From Oscillospiraceae bacterium (lineage in GTDB: Bacteria > Bacillota > Clostridia > Oscillospirales > Oscillospiraceae), in NCBI GenBank assembly GCA_017479425.1, contig JAFVCD010000004.1:1-64000 (forward strand): a DNA stretch of 64,000 nucleotides. The letters run 5' to 3'. Position 1 is the stretch's first letter, and every line of letters begins with the position of its first letter. Positions 43,434 through 50,156 of this stretch are shown one piece after another. Under the pieces are notes generated by a model. The model saw only the letters and a list, made by a program, of their open reading frames with translations, did no database searches and had not been told where the DNA came from. Position numbers and translations under genes: made by a program.

Positions 43434-43460
43434 ATAAGGCGGAGGCAAGCCCCGCCTTAT
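43434..43460 (-). terminator. Attenuator-like hairpin between scfA and scfB
   Basis: 9-base perfect stem ataaggcgg / ccgccttat followed on the minus strand by seven T. It would let the peptide transcript end here most of the time and allow less maturase to be made. Confidence 0.8.
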
Positions 43461-43478
43461 AGGGAATGTAGAGAGAAA

Positions 43479-43619
43479 TTACTCAGCGGTGTTCTCGCAC
43501 TTCTGGTTGGCAACGCCGCAGGAAGTCTTGCAAGCGGACTGGCAGGAGGTCTGGCACTCGCCGCAGCCACCGTTAGCCTCGTTCATCTCGCGGGTATCAA
43601 GAGTGATGATATGCTTCAT
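43479..43619 (-). CDS. scfA: SCIFF ranthipeptide precursor (six cysteines in about forty-five residues)
   Basis: A 46-residue precursor too short for ordinary gene finders. It begins 'MKHIITLDTREMNEANGG' and has six cysteines at 19, 22, 26, 30, 34 and 41 within 'CGECQTSCQSACKTSCGV' and the following 'ANQKC'. This is the near-invariant SCIFF core of Clostridia. The matching maturase scfB lies 64 bases downstream. Ribosome site AAAGGAG and a strong promoter at 43652-43680 predict high expression. In the studied Thermoanaerobacter system a Cys-to-Thr thioether forms; here candidate acceptor threonines are 24, 32 and 44. The biological role of mature SCIFF is not known. Confidence 0.96.
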   Translation of the reverse strand: MKHIITLDTREMNEANGGCGECQTSCQSACKTSCGVANQKCENTAE

Positions 43620-43651
43620 TATTGTGTTCTCCTTTCCCAAAAGTTCAAGTT

Positions 43652-43680
43652 ATTTTACAATATAATTTTCGTTCTGTCAA
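43652..43680 (-). promoter_or_regulatory. Promoter of scfA
   Basis: Minus strand TTGACA (43675-43680), 17-base spacer, TAAAAT (43652-43657). The -35 overlaps the stop codon of the upstream M23 gene. Confidence 0.85.
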
Positions 43681-44879
43681 GCATCGGGCGCATATTCGAG
43701 ATTTGAATAGAATTTCGCCGGGTCTATGCGCGTTCCGTTGTCCCAAATCTCAAAATGCAGATGCGGGCCGTTTGAAAGTCCGGTCGAGCCGACCCAGCCG
43801 ATGAGATCGCCCTTTGTGACCTTGTCGCCCGACTTGACGTTGCGGCTCTGCATATGCGCGTAGAGCGTCGTGTAGCCGTTGCCGTGGTTGATGACTACGT
43901 AGTTGCCGTAGGTATCGCTCTTGGCGCTCGTCACTACCGTGCCGGTGTCTGCGGCGTAGATCTCAGCGCCGTAGCCCTGACCGCCGATATCGATGCCGGA
44001 GTGGTATTTCGACGTGCCGAGAACGGGGTGGATTCGCCAGCCGAATTTGCTCGTTATGCGTCCCTTGTACTGCGCCGGCCACATAAACACGCCGGTGCCC
44101 TTGACCATCTCGAGCTTTTTGAGCTCCTCCTCCATCTCGATGATGTCTTTGTAGATCTGCTCGCGCTCGCGCTGCTGGGATTCGTAGTACTCTGTAAACT
44201 CCTCGATATTCTTCTGAAGCTCGGCGATAAGCGCCTCCGCTTCCTTCTCCTGGACAGCAAGCTCCGCCTTGGCGGTCTCAAGCTCCGCCTTGACCTCGGC
44301 TGCCTCTCCCCTTGTGGATACTATCTCAGCCTTCGCCTCGAGAGTTTTGTTCTCCGCCTCAACAAGGGCGTCGTATATGCCCTGATCGCGGCGCATTATC
44401 TCGTTAACCGCGTCGATTCGGAAGAGCATATCGGCAAAATCCGTCGCACCGAATACGATCTGGAGATAGGAAACGACTCCGTTCTCCTCCATCGCTCGGA
44501 TACGGGTCTTGTAAATCTCGCGCTGTACGTTCTCCCGGCGCTGGTATTCCCGCGCCTCGGCGGTTTTTTCGTCGATCATGGCGTCGAGGATCGCGATGCG
44601 CTCGTTTATGTTATCGATTTCCTGAAGCTTTAGGTCGATCTGCTCGTCAAGCAGCTCCTTGCGCTTTGACGCCTCAAGCTGCTCAAATTCGAGGCTGTTT
44701 ATCTTGCTTTTTGTCTCCTGCATCTGCTGCTTGAGGTCAGCCTGCTTCTGCTTGAGCTCGTTAAGCTGCTCCCTTGTCGGCGCCGCCGAGGCGGAATAGC
44801 TCAGAAGCGACGCAAGCACGCCGAAGACCATCAGCACAGCGAGGATTATCGCTATTATTCTCACAAGTTTCCGATTCAT
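43677..44879 (-). CDS. Coiled-coil M23 peptidoglycan endopeptidase (EnvC/PcsB-like, copy 2)
   Basis: 400 residues. An N-terminal membrane/signal segment ('IIAIILAVLMVFGVLASLL', about 6-30) ends in 'ASAAP'. A long coiled coil (about 40-255, 'LKQKQADLKQQMQETKSKI') precedes a C-terminal M23 domain with zinc ligands 'GWRIHPVLGTSKYHSGIDIG' and 'GPHLHFEIWDNG', plus 'NGYTTLYAHM'. It resembles hydrolases or activators controlled by FtsEX at division. The start at 44879 overlaps the previous gene by ATGA. It is a clear paralogue of that gene, probably by tandem duplication. Whether it cleaves peptidoglycan or only activates another enzyme is open; the metal ligands look intact. Confidence 0.92.
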   Translation of the reverse strand: MNRKLVRIIAIILAVLMVFGVLASLLSYSASAAPTREQLNELKQKQADLKQQMQETKSKINSLEFEQLEASKRKELLDEQIDLKLQEIDNINERIAILDAMIDEKTAEAREYQRRENVQREIYKTRIRAMEENGVVSYLQIVFGATDFADMLFRIDAVNEIMRRDQGIYDALVEAENKTLEAKAEIVSTRGEAAEVKAELETAKAELAVQEKEAEALIAELQKNIEEFTEYYESQQREREQIYKDIIEMEEELKKLEMVKGTGVFMWPAQYKGRITSKFGWRIHPVLGTSKYHSGIDIGGQGYGAEIYAADTGTVVTSAKSDTYGNYVVINHGNGYTTLYAHMQSRNVKSGDKVTKGDLIGWVGSTGLSNGPHLHFEIWDNGTRIDPAKFYSNLEYAPDA

Positions 44880-46102
44880 TTCGAGAGCTTCACCCCCGGC
44901 GCAGCGACGAGGTTGGAGAAATACTGGCTCGGGTCGACCTTTACGCCGTTTTTCCATATCTCGAAGTGCAGATGCGGGCCGCTTGAAACGCCCGTAGAAC
45001 CGGTATAGCCTATGAGATCGCCCTTTGTGACCTTATCGCCGACCTTGACCGATCGGCTCTGCATATGGGCGTAGAGCGTGGTATAGCCGTTGCCGTGGCT
45101 TATTACGACGTAATTTCCGTAGCTTGAGGATTTCTGACTGACCGTTACGGTGCCGGAGTCCGCCGCCCAGATCTTCGAGCCGTAGTAAACTCTGCCGACG
45201 TCGAGTCCCGGGTGATTCGTGCTGGCGCCCGTGATACCCGTATTGCGAGCGCCGAAGCCGCTTGTTATGTAGTTGGAGCTGACAGGCCACTTGAATGTGC
45301 CTGTGCCCTTGACTGTTGCGGAGGTTGACGCCGCCTGCTCCTTTTTGAGCTTTGCCTCAAGCTCGAGGACTTCCTTATAGGCCGCCTCGCGATCCTTCAT
45401 CATCTCGTCGTAGATCTTCTGAGCCTCGTTTATATCGCTCATGATCTGTGCAATGAGCTCCTCGGCCTCTCTCTGCTGCTCCTCAAGCTCAGCCTGCGCG
45501 ATTTTAAGCTCCTCTCGGCTCGCTTCGCACTCAACAACAGCTTCCTCAACGGATTTTTTCTTGGCCTCAGTCTTTTCCTCCGCTGCCACAAGCTTATCGT
45601 AGACGCCCTGATCGTACTGCATAATGGCGTTCACCGCGTCGATACGGAAGAGCATATCGGAAAAGCTTGACGCGCCGAAGATTATGCCGTAATAGCTCGT
45701 TGAGCCGTTCTCCTCCATGGCGCGCACACGGGTTTTGTAGACCTCGCGGGTGATCTCCTCCTGGCGCTGGAGCTCATCAAGCTCGGCCTCGCGCTCCGCG
45801 ATAAGCTCGCCGTAGACGTCGATCTGAATGCCGATGACCTCGATCTCGCGCGCCTTCAGCTCGATCTGATCGTCAATGGCGTTTTTCTTTGCAAGCGCGT
45901 CCTTCTTGTCGCTGCCGAGGGCGTTTATTTTGCTCTGTACCTCTGCCATCTCGGATTTTATCTGAGCGTGGTTCTTCTTTGCCTCCTCCAGCTTCTGCTT
46001 CGTCGTCGCCGCCGAGGCGGTCGGAACCGAGAGCTGCAGAAATGCCGGAATTGCTAACAACAGCGCCAGAACGAGCGCTGTTATGCGGGTTTTTCTGCGC
46101 AT
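44876..46102 (-). CDS. Coiled-coil M23 peptidoglycan endopeptidase (EnvC/PcsB-like, copy 1)
   Basis: 408 residues. The signal peptide 'ALVLALLLAIPAFLQLSVPT' ends at 'ASAAT'. A coiled coil runs from about 35 to 260. The M23 domain has 'GFGARNTGITGASTNHPGLDVG' (first zinc ligands H and D), 'HGNGYTTLYAHMQS' and 'GPHLHFEIWKNG'. The gene starts 4 bases after ftsX, so the hydrolase is co-produced with its likely membrane regulator FtsEX. The length and coiled-coil layout match EnvC and PcsB-type partners. Confidence 0.93.
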   Translation of the reverse strand: MRRKTRITALVLALLLAIPAFLQLSVPTASAATTKQKLEEAKKNHAQIKSEMAEVQSKINALGSDKKDALAKKNAIDDQIELKAREIEVIGIQIDVYGELIAEREAELDELQRQEEITREVYKTRVRAMEENGSTSYYGIIFGASSFSDMLFRIDAVNAIMQYDQGVYDKLVAAEEKTEAKKKSVEEAVVECEASREELKIAQAELEEQQREAEELIAQIMSDINEAQKIYDEMMKDREAAYKEVLELEAKLKKEQAASTSATVKGTGTFKWPVSSNYITSGFGARNTGITGASTNHPGLDVGRVYYGSKIWAADSGTVTVSQKSSSYGNYVVISHGNGYTTLYAHMQSRSVKVGDKVTKGDLIGYTGSTGVSSGPHLHFEIWKNGVKVDPSQYFSNLVAAPGVKLSK

Positions 46103-46106
46103 TTTC

Positions 46107-46994
46107 TTATACCTTCAGATAGTTGCGGATCGCAATAAGCGAGCCGATTACTCCGACCACAAAGCCGACCGCGACGAAAACGATGAGCATCGGCACGGCG
46201 ATCTGCGAAAACGGAATAAAGGTGATGAAGGAAAAGCCGGTGTTGCCGATTAGCTTTTCCGTTACAATTCTGTAAATGCCGTATTGCAGTATGTACGCGC
46301 TCAGCGAGCCAAACGCCGCGAGCACAAGTCCCTCGACCACGAAGGGCCAGCGGATGAAGCTCGAGGTCGCGCCGACCATCTTCATTATTGCGATCTCCTC
46401 GCGCCGCTCAAAGGTCGTGAGCTTAATTGTGTTCGACATGATGAACAGCGAGATCACAAGCAGTATCACAACAAGGGAAACGGAAACCGTCGTCACGATG
46501 TTGCGTATCCTCACAAAGCCCTCGCTGATCTCGAGGTGGGCGTTGATCTTCGCGATACCGCGCACCGAGAGAAGATCGGTCTGGGTCTTTGCCATAAGCG
46601 AAATATCATCGAGCTTTATTATGTATCTGTGGCGGAACACCGTTGCGTCGACGCCGTCGAAGAGCGAGGTGTTCTCATACTGCTTCACAAAGGACTCCAT
46701 AGCCTCCTCGCGGGAAACAAACTGCGCCGAGGCGACGTTGGGAACCTGCTCGATGCGGCTCTCAAGCGCCCTCGCGTCAACGTCGGAGAGGCTCTCGTCA
46801 ATGTAGGCGAGTATCTCGTTTTCGGATTCCATGCGGTAGATTATCGTATCAACATTAAGGCTCAGGAGGCTGAACGAGCCCATGATTATGAGGCACGCCA
46901 CGATGATGCACACCGAGGCGAAGCTCATAAAGCCGTGATTGAATACGCTCACCATTCCCTCTTTGAGGTAATATCCAATTCTGTTACTCGTCAT
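46107..46994 (-). CDS. ftsX: Cell-division ABC permease FtsX
   Basis: 295 residues with four membrane segments in the FtsX arrangement: one near 20-45 ('FMSFASVCIIVACLIIMGSF'), an extracytoplasmic loop of about 120 residues, then three towards the C-terminus ('VSVSLVVILLVISLFIM', 'VVEGLVLAAFGSLSAYIL', 'LIVFVAVGFVVGVIGSLIAI'). The conserved 'FERREEIAIMKMVGAT' coupling segment is present. The start at 46994 ('MTSNRIGYYL') overlaps ftsE by 11 bases. With FtsE it transmits ATP-driven movement to an external hydrolase, probably one or both neighbouring M23 proteins. Confidence 0.95.
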   Translation of the reverse strand: MTSNRIGYYLKEGMVSVFNHGFMSFASVCIIVACLIIMGSFSLLSLNVDTIIYRMESENEILAYIDESLSDVDARALESRIEQVPNVASAQFVSREEAMESFVKQYENTSLFDGVDATVFRHRYIIKLDDISLMAKTQTDLLSVRGIAKINAHLEISEGFVRIRNIVTTVSVSLVVILLVISLFIMSNTIKLTTFERREEIAIMKMVGATSSFIRWPFVVEGLVLAAFGSLSAYILQYGIYRIVTEKLIGNTGFSFITFIPFSQIAVPMLIVFVAVGFVVGVIGSLIAIRNYLKV

Positions 46995-47670
46995 AGCTGT
47001 AGTACCTGTCCATTCTGTCGCTGACGACTCTTCCCGCGTCAATAGCTATAACGCGCTTGTTGAAGTTGTTTACAAGCTCCTTCTCGTGGGTGACGACAAG
47101 CACGGTTGTGCCGAGCTCGTTTATCTTCTCAAGGAGCATCATGATCTCAAGGCTTCTCGCGGGGTCGAGGTTTCCCGTCGGCTCGTCCGCAATAACGACG
47201 CGCGGGTTGTTGACGAGCGCTCTCGCAATTGCGACTCTCTGCTGCTCGCCGCCCGACAGCTCGTCCGGTCTGCGCATCATACGCTTGTCAAGGCCCACAA
47301 GCTCGAGAACATAGGGCACCCTGCGGCGTATCTCCTTATTTGAGGCGCCGACGACGCGCATTGCAAACGCCACGTTTTCATATACGGTCTTCCCCTCCAT
47401 GAGCCGGAAGTCCTGAAAAACCACACCGAGCGTGCGGCGCATATACGGCATCTTTGAAAACTTTATTGAGCCCATATCATAGCCGTTTACGTTGACCTCG
47501 CCGTCCATAGGTGCGATTTCGCCGGTAATGAGCTTGATAATAGTGGTCTTGCCGCTGCCGGAGGGTCCGACAAGGAACACGAACTCCCCGTCCTGTATCT
47601 CAAAGGATACGCCCTTCAGCGCTTTCGTGCCGTTCTCATACGTTTTAAAGACGTCTGTAAATCTAACCAT
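46984..47670 (-). CDS. ftsE: Cell-division ABC ATPase FtsE
   Basis: 228 residues. Walker A 'LVGPSGSGKTTIIKLI', Q-loop 'VFQDFRLMEGKTVYEN' (the FtsE-typical QDFRL), signature 'LSGGEQQRVAIARAL', Walker B 'RVVIADEPTGNLDP' and switch 'VLVVTHEKELV'. It binds FtsX and hydrolyses ATP to control peptidoglycan cleavage at the septum or sidewall. It starts 4 bases after the CdaR-like gene. Confidence 0.96.
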   Translation of the reverse strand: MVRFTDVFKTYENGTKALKGVSFEIQDGEFVFLVGPSGSGKTTIIKLITGEIAPMDGEVNVNGYDMGSIKFSKMPYMRRTLGVVFQDFRLMEGKTVYENVAFAMRVVGASNKEIRRRVPYVLELVGLDKRMMRRPDELSGGEQQRVAIARALVNNPRVVIADEPTGNLDPARSLEIMMLLEKINELGTTVLVVTHEKELVNNFNKRVIAIDAGRVVSDRMDRYYSYDE

Positions 47671-47674
47671 TTTC

Positions 47675-48763
47675 TTAAGCTTTCTGTGAATTCAAGTATT
47701 TTTTGACCATAAGCGCCACCTTGAACACTATGGCCTGGTCGAACTCTCTGAGATCGAGTCCCGTCATCTTCTTTATCTTGCCGAGACGATAAACGAGGGT
47801 ATTGCGGTGAACGAAGAGCTTACGGCTCGTCTCAGAGATGTTGAGGTTATTGTCGAAGAACTCGGCAATGATGGAGAGAGTCTCCTCGTCGAGTGAATCG
47901 ATGGGGTTCTTCTTGAATACCTCCTGCAGGAACATCTCGCACATTGTCGTCGGGAGCTGATAGATAAGGCGGCCGATGCCGAGGGATTCATAGCTTATGA
48001 TGCTCTTCTCGGTGTCGAAAACCTTGCCAACCTCGATGGCGATCTGCGCCTCCTTATATCTCGCGGCGAGGTCGCGCAGGTGGAGCGCGACGGAGCCGAT
48101 GCCGATGACGCACTTTATCTTGAGATCGTCGCCGATCGCCTTTTCTATTTCGCGGGCGACCTTAATGAGATCCTTCTCCTCACAGGCGTTGGCGTTGAGC
48201 TCTTTAATTACGCAGATATCGGACTCGTTGATGCTGATGACGAAATCGCGCTCTCTGTCCGGGAAGACGCGGCGCAGAGCGTCAACAGCGGCGATATCGG
48301 AGCGGCTGAGCTCGCGGATGTAGAACACTCCGCGCGCTGTTTCGGGAACGAAGTGCAGCTCTTTGGCGTGAACGTAGATATCGCCGGGCAGTATGTTCTC
48401 GGTGATGATATTCTTGACGAGCGCGGAGCGGTCATATTTTTCCTCATAGTAGTTCTTTGCGCTCTGAACGGCTACTGCCGCCATAACGGCATAGCTCTGT
48501 GCAAGTTCGTCGGTACCCTCAACAAAAACGGCATAGTCAAAGTGTGTATCGCTGCCGGAGAGCGGACGGAAGGTCTTGCCCGCAATGACGGCAAACTTCT
48601 CGCCCGCCATACCCTCGAGCACCTGGCCGTCGGCAATATGCGTGCCCATGATTGCAAGGTCGGTGGACGCAACTACGTTACCCTCGCTGTCAACGACACC
48701 GATCGGGCGCTGCGTGGCTTCCTTCATCTGAACAACCATACTCTGAAATATTCTGCTTGCCAT
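47675..48763 (-). CDS. CdaR/PucR-type transcriptional regulator
   Basis: 362 residues. An N-terminal sugar-diacid-recognition domain (about 1-130: 'RPIGVVDSEGNVVASTD', 'ADGQVLEGMAGEKFAVI') is followed by a GGDEF-related middle region and a C-terminal PucR helix-turn-helix ('NLNISETSRKLFVHRNTLVYRLGKI'). CdaR regulators respond to diacids such as glycerate; the ligand here is unknown. The start at 48763 has AGGAGG. It lies 4 bases before ftsE, an unexpected partner: either it controls the ftsEX-M23 operon or it is merely co-transcribed. Confidence 0.9.
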   Translation of the reverse strand: MASRIFQSMVVQMKEATQRPIGVVDSEGNVVASTDLAIMGTHIADGQVLEGMAGEKFAVIAGKTFRPLSGSDTHFDYAVFVEGTDELAQSYAVMAAVAVQSAKNYYEEKYDRSALVKNIITENILPGDIYVHAKELHFVPETARGVFYIRELSRSDIAAVDALRRVFPDRERDFVISINESDICVIKELNANACEEKDLIKVAREIEKAIGDDLKIKCVIGIGSVALHLRDLAARYKEAQIAIEVGKVFDTEKSIISYESLGIGRLIYQLPTTMCEMFLQEVFKKNPIDSLDEETLSIIAEFFDNNLNISETSRKLFVHRNTLVYRLGKIKKMTGLDLREFDQAIVFKVALMVKKYLNSQKA

Positions 48764-48951
48764 GCTGAACCTCCTATTAAGTATATTTTCTCTTATAATT
48801 ATCAAGTCTACCATTAAACATAATACATCATCAATTTGCATATTGCAACAACTTTTTATCATTTTGACGAAAAAAATATTTTAAACACTCCGGCATATTG
48901 TGTCCGAAGTGTGAATAATCTTTACCAAACTCCATTTCGAGAGGTGACATC

Positions 48952-49425
48952 ATGTTCGTTTATACTGCCAAATTTTCCCGTAAAAAATTAGTAATTGGAC
49001 TGATTTCAGTCGTAGTTATCGCCGCCGTCATATTAATCATCGCCGGAGTTTTCGGGCAAAGTGACAAAGATTCCGTCTCTGCGGTCTCCTCGCTGCGCTC
49101 TAACGAGGACAGAGTCGGCTACCTCTCTGCACTTGGCTGGCAGGTTGAGGAGGAGCCGGTCGAAACGGTGTCCGTAAGGATTCCAGAAAAGTTCGAAAGC
49201 GTCCTTCAGGACTACAATTCCCTCCAGCGCAGTCAGGGCAACGACCTTGAAAAGTACGCCGGCAAGCTATGCACGCGCTATACCTATAAGGTAACGAACT
49301 ACCCCACCGGTGACGAAAGCGTTGTTGCCGATCTGATAGTCTACCGCGGCAAGGTGATCGCAGGCGACGTGCAGTCGGTCGCCATCGGCGGCTTCATGCA
49401 GGGGCTCGAGTACCCGAAGGGATAA
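48952..49425 (+). CDS. DUF4830 membrane-anchored protein
   Basis: 157 residues. One N-terminal membrane segment (about 13-34, 'LVIGLISVVVIAAVILIIAG') is followed by an extracytoplasmic domain: 'RVGYLSALGWQVEEEPVETV', 'RIPEKFESVLQDYNSLQRSQ', 'LCTRYTYKVTNYP' and 'LIVYRGKVIAGDVQSV'. This is the DUF4830 pattern seen in Clostridia, of unknown function. The start has GAGAGGTG. It is monocistronic. The 188-base upstream region holds an imperfect inverted repeat (48886-48911) and no clear promoter. Confidence 0.85.
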   Translation: MFVYTAKFSRKKLVIGLISVVVIAAVILIIAGVFGQSDKDSVSAVSSLRSNEDRVGYLSALGWQVEEEPVETVSVRIPEKFESVLQDYNSLQRSQGNDLEKYAGKLCTRYTYKVTNYPTGDESVVADLIVYRGKVIAGDVQSVAIGGFMQGLEYPKG

Positions 49426-49430
49426 AAAAA

Positions 49431-49455
49431 GGCGGGAAATCTCCCGCCCCTTTTA
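49431..49455. terminator. Bidirectional terminator
   Basis: 7-base perfect stem ggcggga / tcccgcc with A7 on the left and CCTTTTATT on the right, between the convergent DUF4830 and TepA-like genes. Confidence 0.8.
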
Positions 49456-50097
49456 TTCTCTGTCCTTGTCCTTTATTCTGCCGTGCAGATAGTTGAGCGC
49501 GTCGGAGATGGTGCCGACTCTGTCGATAAGTCCGAGGCTCACAGCCTCGTAGGATTCGACAACCGAGCCAACGTCATTCGATAGCTCGCCCGTTTTCATG
49601 CACAGCTCGAGATACCGCTCCTTTGACATACGCGAGTTTGCCTCTACGAAGCGGACGATCCTGTTCTGCACCTCGGCAAAGTAGCGGTAGGTCTGCTCCG
49701 AGCCGATGACAGTGCCGGTAATTCGCACCGGGTGGATTGTCATCGCCGCGCTCGGCGCGATCATCGAAACGTCCGCCGCGACCGCAAGCGGCACTCCGAT
49801 GGAGTGGCTCCCGCCGAGAACGAGCGAAACTGTCGGCTTTTTCATGCCCGCGATGATCTCCGCTATCGCAAGCCCCGCTTCGATATCGCCGCCTGCTGTG
49901 TTGAGAAGCACCAGAAGCGCGTCTATATTCTCAGATTCCTCCACCGCCGCAAGCTCGGGCAAAAGATGCTCGTACTTTGTCGCCTTCTGCTCCTGCGGCA
50001 GAAGCGTGTGACCCTCGATCTGCCCGATTATCGTTATGCAGTGAATTCTGTGCGCCGTGACCGAGCCGAACTGAGTAATTTCATTCTGATTTTCCAA
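49453..50097 (-). CDS. ClpP-like serine protease of the TepA type
   Basis: 214 residues, ClpP/crotonase fold. The oxyanion glycines are in 'LLNTAGGDIEAGLAIAEII', the nucleophile Ser is in 'LVLGGSHSIGVPLAVAADV', the catalytic His is in 'SAAMTIHPVRITG', and the Asp candidate is in 'LIDRVG'. B. subtilis TepA (YmfB) is the nearest named relative. The start appears to be TTG at 50097, because no in-frame ATG exists upstream of the conserved region. Its ribosome site GGGGGTG lies inside the 3' arm of the hairpin at 50103-50146. Its substrates are unknown. Confidence 0.9.
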   Translation of the reverse strand: MENQNEITQFGSVTAHRIHCITIIGQIEGHTLLPQEQKATKYEHLLPELAAVEESENIDALLVLLNTAGGDIEAGLAIAEIIAGMKKPTVSLVLGGSHSIGVPLAVAADVSMIAPSAAMTIHPVRITGTVIGSEQTYRYFAEVQNRIVRFVEANSRMSKERYLELCMKTGELSNDVGSVVESYEAVSLGLIDRVGTISDALNYLHGRIKDKDRE

Positions 50098-50102
50098 AAA
50101 AG

Positions 50103-50146
50103 AACACCCCCGTTTTTGCTTATTGTGGGCAAAATTTGGGGGTGTT
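50103..50146 (-). terminator. Hairpin that ends the aminopeptidase transcript and covers a ribosome site
   Basis: 9-base perfect stem aacaccccc / gggggtgtt with a 26-base loop, followed on the minus strand by CTTTTTT. The second arm contains GGGGGTG, the only ribosome site for the TTG start at 50097. Confidence 0.7.
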
Positions 50147-50156
50147 ATACATTTTA

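Noticed and set aside
48886..48911. Inverted repeat cactccgg / ccgaagtg upstream of the DUF4830 gene
   Set aside because: Only 7 of 8 bases match and no promoter could be placed around it; too weak to call as an operator.
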